64,000 nt of DNA from NCBI RefSeq assembly GCF_014203595.1, contig NZ_JACHJK010000007.1:248001-312000 (forward strand). The letters run 5' to 3'. A model generated the notes under the pieces. The model was given only the letters and a program-made list of their open reading frames with translations, was not told the origin of the DNA and searched no databases. This DNA is from Streptomyces echinatus (lineage in GTDB: Bacteria; Actinomycetota; Actinomycetes; Streptomycetales; Streptomycetaceae). Shown here piece by piece: positions 48,514 to 57,553 of this stretch. Positions within the stretch are counted from its first letter, which is position 1. Every line of letters starts with the position of its first letter. The position numbers and the translations under genes were made by a program.

Positions 48514-49014
48514 ATGGAGCCTGAACAAATGGCCGAAGGGCCGCTGGATGGTGTCGCGCTTCCGCCGCCGCGCCCGCTGGACTCCATCGATCAGGACATC
48601 CTGCGGATCCTGCAGGCGGACGGCCGCTCCTCGATACGGTCCGTCGCCGAACGTGTCCACGTCTCGCGCGCCAACGCCTACGCGCGGATCAACCGGCTCG
48701 TCGAGGACGGGGTGATCCGGGGCTTCAGCGCCCGCGTCGACCACGAGCGGGCGGGCCACGGCACGTCCGCGTACATCACGCTGAAGATCGTCCAGAACAC
48801 CTGGCGCACGGTCCGCGACCATCTCAGGCAGCTGCCCGGCGCCTCCCACATCGCTCTGGTGGGCGGCGACTTCGACGTGCTGCTGCTGGTGCACACGCCC
48901 GACAACAGGGCGCTGCGCGAGCTGGTGCTGACCCGGCTCCAGGCGATCCCCGAGGTGCTCAGCACCCGCACGCTGCTGGTGTTCGAGGAGGAGGACCTGG
49001 AGCCGGACAGCTGA
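48514..49014 (+). CDS. bkdR: Lrp/AsnC family regulator (BkdR-like)
   Basis: A 166-residue feast/famine regulator. Helix-turn-helix (residues ~28-75) LDSIDQDILRILQADGRSSIRSVAERVHVSRANAYARINRLVEDGVI, then a RAM ligand-binding domain (~85-160) with HIALVGGDFDVLLLVHTPDNRAL. It is divergent from the bkd2 operon, the position of BkdR, which in Streptomyces responds to branched-chain amino or keto acids and controls bkd genes. The ATG at 48514 has GGGGG upstream. Lrp-type regulation is inferred from position and family; the symbol is by that analogy. Confidence 0.85.
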   Translation: MEPEQMAEGPLDGVALPPPRPLDSIDQDILRILQADGRSSIRSVAERVHVSRANAYARINRLVEDGVIRGFSARVDHERAGHGTSAYITLKIVQNTWRTVRDHLRQLPGASHIALVGGDFDVLLLVHTPDNRALRELVLTRLQAIPEVLSTRTLLVFEEEDLEPDS

Positions 49015-49016
49015 GG

Positions 49017-49604
49017 TCAGTCCTCGCGCAGCCCCGAGAAGACCAGCCGGACGACGGCGTCGGCCACCTCCCGGTCGTTCGCGCCGCGCGCGTCCGGCCG
49101 GTACCACTCCACGATGGAGTTGACCATTCCGAAGACCAGCCGGGTCGCCAGACGGACCTCCACGTCACCGCGCACGTCCCCGTCGGCCGCCGCCGCCTTG
49201 AGCAGCTCGGCGACCCGGTGGTCGAAGTCGCGGCGGCGTTCCAGCGCCCACCGTTCGGTCTCGGTGTTGCCGCGCACGCGCAGCAGCAGCGTCACATAGG
49301 GCAGTTCGGATATGAGCACCTCGACCATCCGGCGCACCACGTGCTCCAGCCGGTCGACGGCCCGCCCCGCGCACGCGTGCTCCTCGTCCAGGATGGCGAA
49401 CAGGCCGTCCAGGGCGCGGCTGACGGCCCGGCGCAGCAGCTCCTCCTTACCGCTGACGTGGTGGTAGATCGACGACTTGGAGATGCCGGCGGCCTTGGAC
49501 AGATGCTCCATGGAGGTGCCGTCGTAGCCGCGCTCGTTGAAGACCCGCACGGCGACGGAGAGCAGCGTCTCGGGCGTGTAGGTGTCGCGTCTGGCCGTGG
49601 TCAT
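49017..49604 (-). CDS. paaR: TetR family regulator, PaaR-like
   Basis: A 195-residue regulator. The TetR helix-turn-helix (about residues 10-60: TYTPETLLSVAVRVFNERGYDGTSMEHLSKAAGISKSSIYHHVSGKEELL) is canonical; the rest is the TetR ligand-binding helix bundle. It is co-transcribed with the 3-hydroxyacyl-CoA dehydrogenase (ATGA overlap at 49601-49604), and three 14-bp palindromes matching ACCGnnCGnnCGGT lie in the nearby control regions (48399, 51171, 56184). This agrees with the operator I recall for PaaR of Corynebacterium. It likely releases on phenylacetyl-CoA; the assignment rests on position and motif. BkdR-type naming would be wrong for it. Confidence 0.85.
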   Translation of the reverse strand: MTTARRDTYTPETLLSVAVRVFNERGYDGTSMEHLSKAAGISKSSIYHHVSGKEELLRRAVSRALDGLFAILDEEHACAGRAVDRLEHVVRRMVEVLISELPYVTLLLRVRGNTETERWALERRRDFDHRVAELLKAAAADGDVRGDVEVRLATRLVFGMVNSIVEWYRPDARGANDREVADAVVRLVFSGLRED

Positions 49605-51115
49605 ACGGTGCCCTCCCGCTTGTCGATGGCGTACGCGTGGCGGTAGAGCGCGAGGGAGGGCGCGTAGCGTCCGGAGGGGTCGCGCTCGTGCATCTCGTCC
49701 AGCACGTCGAAGGCGAACTCGCGGCCGAGCCCGCGGTCCCACCGGAAGGGGCCGAGCGGGTAGTTGACGCCCAGGCGCATCGCGGTGTCGATGTCCTCCT
49801 CGGTGGCCACGCCCTTGGCGACGGCGTCGTGCGCGAGGTCGATGATCCGGGCGACCGTACGGGCGACGATCATGCCGGGGACGTCCCCGATGACGCTGAC
49901 GTCCTTGCCCAGCGCCTGGAACAGACCGGTGGCCTCGGCGAGCGTCTGCGGCGAGGTGTCCTGGGAGGCGGACAGGGCGATCCGGGTGGCCGCGCGGTAG
50001 TCCAGGGCGAGGTCGAAGTGGACCACGTCCCGGAACTCCGCCGAGGTCTGGCCGTCGGCGAGGACCAGATGGCCCCCGCTGGGCAGCACCAGGCGGCAGC
50101 CGTTGTCCTCGTCCTCCTCGCGGACCTGGATGCCCGCCTCGCGGATCAGGGTGACCAGCGCGGCGGCCGGGCCCAGGCCGCCCTCGGCGACGACATGGGC
50201 CGGCGGCTGCTCCTTGTCGGCCGTGTGCGGCTCGGGCCGCTCGGCGCCGTCGGCGTAGTCGTACCAGCCGCGTCCGCTCTTGCGGCCGAGCCGGCCGGAC
50301 TCCACCAGCCGGCGCTGGGCCAGGGAGGGGGTGAAGCGCGCGTCCTGGAAGAAGGACTGCCACACGGAGTGGGTGACGGACTCGTTGACGTCCTGGCCGA
50401 TCAGGTCGGTCAGTTCGAAGGCGCCCATCCGGAACCCGCCGCACTCGCGCAGGACCGCGTCGATGGTGGCGGGGTCGGCGGCCTGCGCCTCGTAGACGGC
50501 GAACGCCTCGGCGTAGTAGGGGCGGGCGATGCGGTTGACGATGAAGCCCGGGGTGTCCGCGCAGGCCACCGGGGTCTTGCCCCAGGCCCGGGCGGTCTCG
50601 TACGCGCGCGTGGCCGACGTGACGTCGGTGGCGAACCCGGAGACCACCTCGACCAGGGGCAGCAGGGGCGCCGGGTTGAAGAAGTGCAGGCCGACGAAGC
50701 GGCCCGGGTGGCGCAGGGCACCGCCGACGGCCGTCACCGACAGCGAGGAGGTGTTGGTGGCGAGCAGGCAGTCCTCGGCGACGACCTCCTCCAGCTCGCG
50801 GAAGAGCTCCTGTTTGACGTCCAGCCGCTCCAGGACGGCCTCCACCACCAGGGCGCAGTCGGCCAGCTCCGTGAGGCCGTCCACGGGCCGGAGGCGAGCA
50901 CGGGCCGCGTCGCGGTCGTCACCGGCGAGCCGGCCTTTGTCCACGAGCCGGTCGAGGCGCGTGCCGATCGCTTCGGCCGCCTCCCGGGCCCGCCCGGGAG
51001 CGGCGTCGTAGAGCCGCACGGGGTGGCCGGCGACCAGCGCGACCTGGGCGATTCCCTGGCCCATGGTGCCGGTGCCGACGACGGCCACGGGGCTGCTGAG
51101 GTCGAGTGCTGTCAT
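49601..51115 (-). CDS. paaH: 3-Hydroxyacyl-CoA dehydrogenase (PaaH type)
   Basis: A 504-residue NAD-dependent dehydrogenase with two C-terminal domains (PaaH/PaaC architecture, ~500 residues rather than 280). The N-terminal Rossmann motif is VAVVGTGTMGQGIAQVALVAGH. The catalytic His is in GLHFFNPAPLLPLVEVV, and KTPVACADTPGFIVNRI follows. The first C-terminal domain occupies ~185-285 and the second ~400-500 (VARTVARIIDLAHDAVAKGVATEEDID). It oxidises 3-hydroxyadipyl-CoA in phenylacetate catabolism. It is the first gene of the operon with the TetR gene and is divergent from paaN across a 147-bp region with the operator. Confidence 0.9.
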   Translation of the reverse strand: MTALDLSSPVAVVGTGTMGQGIAQVALVAGHPVRLYDAAPGRAREAAEAIGTRLDRLVDKGRLAGDDRDAARARLRPVDGLTELADCALVVEAVLERLDVKQELFRELEEVVAEDCLLATNTSSLSVTAVGGALRHPGRFVGLHFFNPAPLLPLVEVVSGFATDVTSATRAYETARAWGKTPVACADTPGFIVNRIARPYYAEAFAVYEAQAADPATIDAVLRECGGFRMGAFELTDLIGQDVNESVTHSVWQSFFQDARFTPSLAQRRLVESGRLGRKSGRGWYDYADGAERPEPHTADKEQPPAHVVAEGGLGPAAALVTLIREAGIQVREEDEDNGCRLVLPSGGHLVLADGQTSAEFRDVVHFDLALDYRAATRIALSASQDTSPQTLAEATGLFQALGKDVSVIGDVPGMIVARTVARIIDLAHDAVAKGVATEEDIDTAMRLGVNYPLGPFRWDRGLGREFAFDVLDEMHERDPSGRYAPSLALYRHAYAIDKREGTV

Positions 51116-51138
51116 GTGCGCGATCCTCCCGCACGGTG

Positions 51139-51147
51139 TTTTCCACA
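51139..51147. promoter_or_regulatory. DnaA-box-like sequence TTTTCCACA
   Basis: TTTTCCACA, one mismatch from TTGTCCACA, 24 bp from the PaaR-like operator in the paaH/paaN intergenic region. Alone it would be ignored; it is listed because the same type of sequence recurs in the two other operator regions. Confidence 0.3.
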
Positions 51148-51170
51148 GATGCGCCGGACCCCTTGTCCCG

Positions 51171-51184
51171 ACCGATCGTTCGGT
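51171..51184. promoter_or_regulatory. PaaR-like operator between paaH and paaN
   Basis: ACCGATCGTTCGGT fits ACCGnnCGnnCGGT exactly and is the exact reverse complement of the site upstream of paaA (56184). It sits in the 147-bp divergent gap, 79-92 bp before the paaN start and 56 bp from the paaH start, able to control both sides and the TetR gene itself. Confidence 0.85.
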
Positions 51185-51262
51185 TACTCTATCTCTGACG
51201 GGCAGCCCCTGCCCAGGTCACGGACTCGACGAAGAGCTCTCCAGACGAGGAGTTGGTCCCGC

Positions 51263-52954
51263 ATGGCCGCCGAACTGACCGCCCACGAGCTGATCGAGAA
51301 GCATCGGCCCACCCTGGACCAGGCACTGGAAGCGATCCGCACCCGCGCGTACTGGTCCCCGCACCCCGAGCACCCGAAGGCGTACGGCGAGAACGGCAGC
51401 CTGGACGCGGCGGCGGGCAAGGCCGCCTTCGACGCCCTGCCGGGCTCCCGGCTCGACCTCGGCCAGCCCGGCACGGACGACTGGGTGGGCGGCGAGGTCT
51501 CGCCGTACGGCATCGAGCTGGACGTGTCCTACCCGCACGCGGACGTCGACGTGCTGATCCCGGCCATGCGGGCCGGGCAGCGGGCCTGGCGGGACGCGGG
51601 ACCCGAGGTCCGTGCGGTGGTGTGCCTGGAGATCCTCAAGCGGATCAGCGACCGGACGCACGAGTTCGCGCACGCGGTCATGCACACCAGCGGCCAGGCG
51701 TTCATGATGGCGTTCCAGGCCGGCGGCCCGCACGCCCAGGACCGCGGCCTGGAGGCGGTGGCCTACGCGTACGCGGAGCAGGTCCGCACGCCCGGGACGG
51801 CGGAGTGGACCAAGCCGCAGGGCAAGCGTGACCCGCTGGCCCTGACCAAGCGGTTCACGTCCGTCCCGCGCGGCATCGGCCTGGTCATCGGCTGCAACAC
51901 CTTCCCGACCTGGAACGGCTACCCGGGCCTGTTCGCCTCCCTGGCCACCGGCAACGCGGTCCTGGTCAAGCCGCACCCGCGCGCGGTGCTGCCGCTCGCG
52001 CTGACCGTTCAGGTCGCCCGGGACGTGCTGGCCGCGGCCGGCTTCGACCCGAACCTGGTCGCACTGACCGCCGAGCGCCCCGGCGAGGGCGTCGCCAAGA
52101 CCCTCGCCACCCGCCCCGAGATCCGGATCATCGACTACACGGGGTCGACGTCCTTCGGCGACTGGCTGGAGGCCAACGCCCGTCAGGCGCAGGTCTACAC
52201 GGAGAAGGCCGGCGTCAACACGGTGCTCGTGCACTCCACGGACGACTACAAGGGCATGCTGTCCAACCTGGCCTTCTCGCTGTCCCTGTACAGCGGCCAG
52301 ATGTGCACCACCCCGCAGAACCTGCTGGTTCCCCGCGACGGCATCACCACCGACCAGGGCCCCAAGACCTTCGACGAGTTCACCGCCGACCTCGCCCGCG
52401 CGGTCGACGGCCTGCTCGGCGACGACGCGCGCGCCAACGCCCTGCTGGGCGCGATCGTCAACCCGGACGTCAAGGCCCGCCTGGAGGCCGCGGCCGGTCT
52501 CGGCGAGGTCGCCCTGGCCTCCCGCGAGATCACCAACCCGGAGTTCCCGGACGCGGTGGTCCGCACCCCCGTCATCGTCAAGCTGGACGGCGCCAAGCCG
52601 GACGACGAGGCCGCCTACATGAGCGAGTGCTTCGGCCCGGTCTCCTTCGCGGTCGCCGTCGACTCGGTGACCGACGCGGTGGAGCTGCTGCGCCGCACGG
52701 TCCGGGAGAAGGGCGCGATGACGGTCGGCGCGTACACGACCGACACGGAGACCGAGCGGGCCGTCGAGGACGTCTGCCTGGAGGAGGCGGCCCAGCTCTC
52801 CCTGAACCTGACCGGCGGGGTCTACGTCAACCAGACGGCCGCCTTCTCCGACTTCCACGGCTCGGGCGGCAACCCGGCGGCGAACGCGGCCCTCACCGAC
52901 GGCGCCTTCGTGGCCAACCGCTTCCGGACGGTGGAGGTGCGGCGGGAGGCGTAG
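51263..52954 (+). CDS. paaN: Phenylacetic acid degradation protein PaaN (aldehyde-dehydrogenase family)
   Basis: A 563-residue protein of the PaaN aldehyde dehydrogenase group (about 550-570 residues, without a hotdog domain). It acts on the ring-cleavage aldehyde intermediate of the phenylacetyl-CoA pathway. Family features: SVPRGIGLVIGCNTFPTWNGYPGLFASLATGNAVLVKPHP, the segment IRIIDYTGSTSFGDWLEANA, KAGVNTVLV, then SLYSGQMCTTPQNLLVP with the catalytic Cys in GQMCTTPQ. The ATG at 51263 has GGAG upstream. It is divergent from paaH and separate from paaABCDE, but shares their operator. A terminator follows. Confidence 0.93.
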   Translation: MAAELTAHELIEKHRPTLDQALEAIRTRAYWSPHPEHPKAYGENGSLDAAAGKAAFDALPGSRLDLGQPGTDDWVGGEVSPYGIELDVSYPHADVDVLIPAMRAGQRAWRDAGPEVRAVVCLEILKRISDRTHEFAHAVMHTSGQAFMMAFQAGGPHAQDRGLEAVAYAYAEQVRTPGTAEWTKPQGKRDPLALTKRFTSVPRGIGLVIGCNTFPTWNGYPGLFASLATGNAVLVKPHPRAVLPLALTVQVARDVLAAAGFDPNLVALTAERPGEGVAKTLATRPEIRIIDYTGSTSFGDWLEANARQAQVYTEKAGVNTVLVHSTDDYKGMLSNLAFSLSLYSGQMCTTPQNLLVPRDGITTDQGPKTFDEFTADLARAVDGLLGDDARANALLGAIVNPDVKARLEAAAGLGEVALASREITNPEFPDAVVRTPVIVKLDGAKPDDEAAYMSECFGPVSFAVAVDSVTDAVELLRRTVREKGAMTVGAYTTDTETERAVEDVCLEEAAQLSLNLTGGVYVNQTAAFSDFHGSGGNPAANAALTDGAFVANRFRTVEVRREA

Positions 52955-52977
52955 CAGCTCCCGCCGTCACCGGCGAA

Positions 52978-53011
52978 GTGCCGCGGACCGGCTCCGGACG
53001 GACCGCGGCAC
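52978..53011 (+). terminator. Terminator after paaN
   Basis: A 9-bp stem (GTGCCGCGG at 52978-52986, CCGCGGCAC at 53003-53011) with further pairing inside, 24 bp past the stop. Confidence 0.75.
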
Positions 53012-53100
53012 GGGGCCGTCCCGGCCGTCCGGCCGCCACCCCGCCCCGGTACGGTCCGCGCTCCTCGCCCCTTGACCGCCGTTGCGCGGGCCGGAGCCGG

Positions 53101-53862
53101 CTAGAGCTCGTCCCCGGGGACGCCGGCGCCGGTCGCGCTCCAGTGGTACAGCGTCATCGCCACACTGGTGGCCAGGTTGTAGCTGGAGACCTGGGGGCGC
53201 ATCGGGAGGCGCAGCAGGTGGTCCGCGCGGGCACGGAGCTCCGGCGACAGGCCGGTGCGCTCCGAGCCGAAGGCCAGCACGGCGTCGTCGGGCAGCCGGG
53301 TGCCGCGGATGTCCTCGCCCTCCGGGTCGAGGGCGAACAGAGGTCCGGCGGGCAGCTCGCCGACGCCGAGGCGTTCCACGGCGGTCGCGAAGTGCAGGCC
53401 GGCGCCGCCGCGCACCACCGTGGGGTGCCAGGGGTCGAGGGTGCCCGTGGTGACCACCCCGGTCGCCCCGAAGCCGGCGGCCAGCCGGATCACGGCACCG
53501 GCGTTGCCCAGGTTGCGGGGGTTGTCCAGGACCACGACGGGGGCGGTGCGGGGCGCCCGGTCGAGTGCGCGCAGGTTGGCCTCGCGGGACGGCCGTACCG
53601 CGAGGGCGGCCACGCCGGTCGGATGGGGGCGCGGCACGAGGGTGGCGTACGCCTGCCCGGACACCTCCGTCAGGAGGGCGTCCAGGGTGGCGCGTACGTC
53701 CCCGGCGAGCTCCTCGGCGAGGGCCAGTGCCTCCGCCCGGTCGGTGGTGACCGCGACCGGCACCTCGGCGCCGAAGCGCAGCGCGTGCTTCAGGGCGTGG
53801 AAGCCGTCGAGCAGGACGGCCCCCTCCGCGTGCGCGCGCCAGCGGCTCAGCGGGTCGGTCAT
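53101..53862 (-). CDS. TrmH/SpoU-type RNA 2'-O-methyltransferase
   Basis: A 253-residue SPOUT methyltransferase. N-terminal substrate-binding part with EGAVLLDGFHALKHALRFG. Knotted catalytic fold with motif 1 VVVLDNPRNLGNAGAVIRLAAGFGATGVVTTG, motif 2 DAVLAFGSERTGLSPELRARADHLLRLPM, and motif 3 VSSYNLATSVAMTLYHW. It methylates a ribose in tRNA or rRNA; the substrate is not predictable. Its ATG overlaps the HTTM stop (ATGA at 53859-53862), so it is the last gene of a three-gene operon with DUF5819 and HTTM proteins, an unexplained link. Confidence 0.9.
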   Translation of the reverse strand: MTDPLSRWRAHAEGAVLLDGFHALKHALRFGAEVPVAVTTDRAEALALAEELAGDVRATLDALLTEVSGQAYATLVPRPHPTGVAALAVRPSREANLRALDRAPRTAPVVVLDNPRNLGNAGAVIRLAAGFGATGVVTTGTLDPWHPTVVRGGAGLHFATAVERLGVGELPAGPLFALDPEGEDIRGTRLPDDAVLAFGSERTGLSPELRARADHLLRLPMRPQVSSYNLATSVAMTLYHWSATGAGVPGDEL

Positions 53863-55070
53863 GCCGTGAACCCTACGTGGTCGGCCGTGCTGTCCTCCGG
53901 GGAGCGTGGCGCCGGGACCGTACCGCCGGTGCTCCGCGTGAGCCGTCCACGCGCGCGTGCGGCCAGGTCGCCGAGCCGGCGCAGGAACGACGTCGGCAGG
54001 AAGACGGCGTCGGCGGCGATCATCGCGAGCGAGAAGAACGGCAGGCCGAGGACGACCGCGATCACCGCGTGCTCGGTCATCATCAGCACCAGCAGGACGT
54101 TCTTGACCCGCCGGTTGAACAGGGTGAACGGGAAGGCGACCTGCACCATGACCGTCCCGTAGGCCACGATCATCATGATCGTGCCGCTGGAGGACATCAG
54201 GTCGGCGAGTCCGGGCCAGGGGGAGAAGTAGTCCAGGTGGAGCGGGTAGTAGACGGCGGTGCCGTCCTGCCAGCGCGAACCCTGCACCTTGTACCAGCCG
54301 GCCGTGGCGTAGATCAGGCACGCCTCGGCCATGATCACGACCAGGGCGCCGTTGTGCAGGACGTTGGCGATGACGTCCAGCAGGGCGCGGGGCTCGTGCC
54401 AGGCCGCCCGGCGTCCGACGGCCCACCACAGGCCGAGCACCGCCCACGCCGTCCACAGCAGCGCCGGGATCAGCCAGCCGTTGTCGAACCGGCCGGTCAG
54501 CGTCGCCGTGCCGAGCGCCAGGCCGAGCACCGCCCACAGCACCGGCCCCACCCGGTCGGCGGGTACCCGCTCCCCTCGCGCGCGCGTCGCCGCGACGCGT
54601 GCCGCGCGGCGGGCGTCGAGGGACCACACCTGTCCGCAGCGCGTGAACACCAGGTAGATGGACATCAGGTGCAGGACGTTGTCACCGCCGTCGCCGACGA
54701 AGACGCTGCGGTTCTGCAGCGAGAGCACACCGACCATGAACAGCAGGGAGGCGGTCCGGGTGCGCCAGCCGAGCATCAGGGCCGTGGCGGCGAGGACGGC
54801 CAGCGTGTAGCAGAACTCGAACCAGAGCCGCCCGTCGGACCACAGCAGTGCCGTGAAGGCGTGGTTGTCGGCGGTCAGCTCCTTGGCGAGGTTCCAGCCC
54901 CACGGTCCGGAGGGGCCGTACAGCTCCTGGCGGTGGGGGAACTCGCGCAGCAGGAACAGCAGCCAGGTGCCGGCGAAGCCGATCCGTATCACGGCGCTCT
55001 GGTACGGCCCGAGGGCCGCCTCGGTGACCCGGGCGACACCGCGGGACAGGGTCAGGGAGAGACCGTTCAC
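53859..55070 (-). CDS. HTTM domain integral membrane protein (VKGC-related)
   Basis: A 403-residue polytopic protein of the HTTM family, which includes the transmembrane part of vitamin-K-dependent gamma-glutamyl carboxylase. Helices lie near residues 23-40, 75-98, 100-118, 170-185, 190-212, 240-258, 290-310 and 330-358. Family-like blocks are RIGFAGTWLLFLLREFPHR, FVGDGGDNVLHLMSIYLVFTRCG and LLVLMMTEHAVIAVVLGLPFFSL. The GTG at 55070 overlaps the DUF5819 stop (GTGA). Bacterial HTTM proteins have no established chemistry. No luminal carboxylase-type C-terminal domain is present, so carboxylation is not claimed. Confidence 0.88.
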   Translation of the reverse strand: MNGLSLTLSRGVARVTEAALGPYQSAVIRIGFAGTWLLFLLREFPHRQELYGPSGPWGWNLAKELTADNHAFTALLWSDGRLWFEFCYTLAVLAATALMLGWRTRTASLLFMVGVLSLQNRSVFVGDGGDNVLHLMSIYLVFTRCGQVWSLDARRAARVAATRARGERVPADRVGPVLWAVLGLALGTATLTGRFDNGWLIPALLWTAWAVLGLWWAVGRRAAWHEPRALLDVIANVLHNGALVVIMAEACLIYATAGWYKVQGSRWQDGTAVYYPLHLDYFSPWPGLADLMSSSGTIMMIVAYGTVMVQVAFPFTLFNRRVKNVLLVLMMTEHAVIAVVLGLPFFSLAMIAADAVFLPTSFLRRLGDLAARARGRLTRSTGGTVPAPRSPEDSTADHVGFTA

Positions 55071-55819
55071 CGCACGCCTCCCGCGGCCTCGTCGGACGTC
55101 AGGGACCACCAGGGCAGCACGCGGTAGACGGGCTTGTCGGAGATCTGCTCGCGGCTCCACGACGGCGGCGGCACATTGGTGGTGCTGGAACGGACCTGCA
55201 CGCGCTGGATCACGCCTTCCCGGCTCGTCGGATCGTCCCGGTACAGGCGCATCGCCACGAGGCGGCGCAGGTACTGCTCGGAGAGCGAGCCGCGCATGCC
55301 CACGGGACGGTTGTCGCCGCCGTGCGTGGCGGCGAAGAAGTCCCAGGCCCGGCGCAGCTCGTTCTGCTGGGTGTGGCTGGGCACCGGGTTGCCGTCGATG
55401 GCCCGGCCGTCCTGGGCGGACAGGTCGGTCCAGCCGGTGGTGCGCAGGCCGCCGTCCCGCATCCGCACCTCGGCACGGACCTGTACGGCGATGTTCTGCT
55501 GGAGCGGGTTCGGGGCGAACAGCTTCCAGTTCTGCTCGAACTCCGGGTACACCCAGTCCTGTACCGCCTGGCCGTGCTGCTTCGTCACCGTGTTCGCCGG
55601 GGCGAGGCTGAGGAACACCATCAGCAGATGCACACAGCCGGCGACGGCGACCACCGCGAGCGCCAGTGCCGCGGCGACCTGGTAGCGGGGCGAGAGCGCG
55701 GCGACGCCGGTGCGCGGCGGGGACGGCGGATGGTGCTCCGGGGGTTCTTCCGGGAGACGCGTCCCGGCCGACCCGTCGGGTGCCTGGGGGCCCCGCGAGT
55801 CCTCGTCGTACGCGTCCAT
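55067..55819 (-). CDS. DUF5819 family membrane protein
   Basis: A 250-residue protein with an N-terminal Pro-rich cytosolic stretch (~45 residues), one transmembrane helix (about 51-72: VAAALALAVVAVAGCVHLLMVFLSL), and a soluble external domain with PANTVTKQHGQAVQDWVYPEFEQNWKLFAPNPLQQNIAVQVRAEVR, the DUF5819 hallmark. The ATG at 55819 (MDAYDED) has GGGGGAC upstream; 55846 is an alternative. DUF5819 genes commonly precede HTTM genes in actinobacteria, as here, so the two products probably form a membrane complex. Function is unknown. Confidence 0.82.
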   Translation of the reverse strand: MDAYDEDSRGPQAPDGSAGTRLPEEPPEHHPPSPPRTGVAALSPRYQVAAALALAVVAVAGCVHLLMVFLSLAPANTVTKQHGQAVQDWVYPEFEQNWKLFAPNPLQQNIAVQVRAEVRMRDGGLRTTGWTDLSAQDGRAIDGNPVPSHTQQNELRRAWDFFAATHGGDNRPVGMRGSLSEQYLRRLVAMRLYRDDPTSREGVIQRVQVRSSTTNVPPPSWSREQISDKPVYRVLPWWSLTSDEAAGGVR

Positions 55820-56104
55820 TCCGTTCCGTCCCCCGTCTCGGCTCATGCGGTCGGCTCGTCGTCCAGCTGGGTCGTGCGGCCGGGCCGGCCGGCTCAGCGG
55901 TGGGCTGAACGGGCCGGCCTGTGACGCGGCGCCCGTCACAGGCGCCGCGGGCTTCACGAGCGCCACGTCTCGGCACTCGCACGGAACGGTACTCAGCCCC
56001 GGGCCCCGGGCGCAGCCCCGGGTACGGGCCGATGACGGTGGTCCTCGCCACGCGGTGCGGCTCCCGGCGCCGGCCCGCCCGCCCCTCCGGCCTGCTCCGG
56101 GGCG

Positions 56105-56137
56105 TTGTCCACAGGCGGATCCGCCGAGTTTTCCACA
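56105..56137. promoter_or_regulatory. Two DnaA-box-like sequences upstream of paaA
   Basis: A perfect Streptomyces DnaA box TTGTCCACA (56105-56113) and a one-mismatch copy TTTTCCACA (56129-56137) in the same orientation, 24 bp apart, just upstream of the TTGACA element of the paaA promoter. Confidence 0.5.
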
Positions 56138-56141
56138 GCGG

Positions 56142-56147
56142 TTGACA
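56142..56147 (+). promoter_or_regulatory. Possible -35 element of the paaA promoter
   Basis: TTGACA matches the -35 consensus. The -10 is not obvious at 17-18 bp (56165-56171, cacacca/caccat), so this is tentative. The operator would cover the start region downstream. Confidence 0.35.
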
Positions 56148-56183
56148 CCCCGTGGCGCCCCGGCACACCATGGATACGCACGG

Positions 56184-56197
56184 ACCGAACGATCGGT
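56184..56197. promoter_or_regulatory. PaaR-like operator upstream of paaABCDE
   Basis: ACCGAACGATCGGT fits ACCGnnCGnnCGGT and is the exact reverse complement of the 51171 site, 5 kb away. It lies 56-69 bp before the paaA ATG, downstream of the possible promoter, where a TetR repressor would block transcription. Confidence 0.85.
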
Positions 56198-56252
56198 CGG
56201 GACAGATCGAACAGTCAGTGCTCACCGCAGAGCCCGAGGTCAGGGGGACCGC

Positions 56253-57265
<1,013 letters not shown>

Positions 57266-57269
<4 letters not shown>

Positions 57270-57553
57270 GCACCACCGACTGGCCCCTGTGGGAGGTCTT
57301 CGTGCGCTCCCGGCGCGGCCTCTCCCACACCCATGCCGGCAGCCTGCACGCACCCGACGCCGAACTGGCCCTGCGCAACGCCCGCGACCTGTACACCCGG
57401 CGCGGCGAGGGCGTCTCCATCTGGGTCGTACCGGCCGCCGCGATCACCGCCTCCTCGCCGGACGAGAAGGACCCCTTCTTCGAGCCGTCCGCCGACAAGC
57501 CCTACCGGCACCCGACCTTCTACGAGATCCCGGAAGGGGTGAAGCACCTGTGA
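57266..57553 (+). CDS. paaB: Phenylacetyl-CoA epoxidase subunit PaaB
   Basis: A 95-residue subunit with the typical opening WPLWEVFVRSRRGLSHTHAGSLHAPDAELALRNARDLYTRRGEGVSIWVVPA. PaaB is the small linking/assembly subunit needed for the PaaABCE complex. It overlaps paaA by four bases at its start and paaC (GTG at 57550) at its end, so the operon is translationally coupled throughout. Confidence 0.96.

Larger units (their letters stand above)
55820..56252. other. Divergent control region between the DUF5819 operon and paaA
   Basis: 433 bp. The left part (to ~56040) holds a perfect 9-bp hairpin CCTGTGACG/CGTCACAGG (55918-55942) and no convincing gene. The right part holds two DnaA-box-like sequences, a -35 TTGACA (56142-56147) and the PaaR-like operator. 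Confidence 0.6.

Noticed and set aside
49637..51262. Upstream extension of the paaN frame by ~540 codons
   Set aside because: This part is antisense to paaH; the real start at 51263 has a GGAG site and the family N-terminus.
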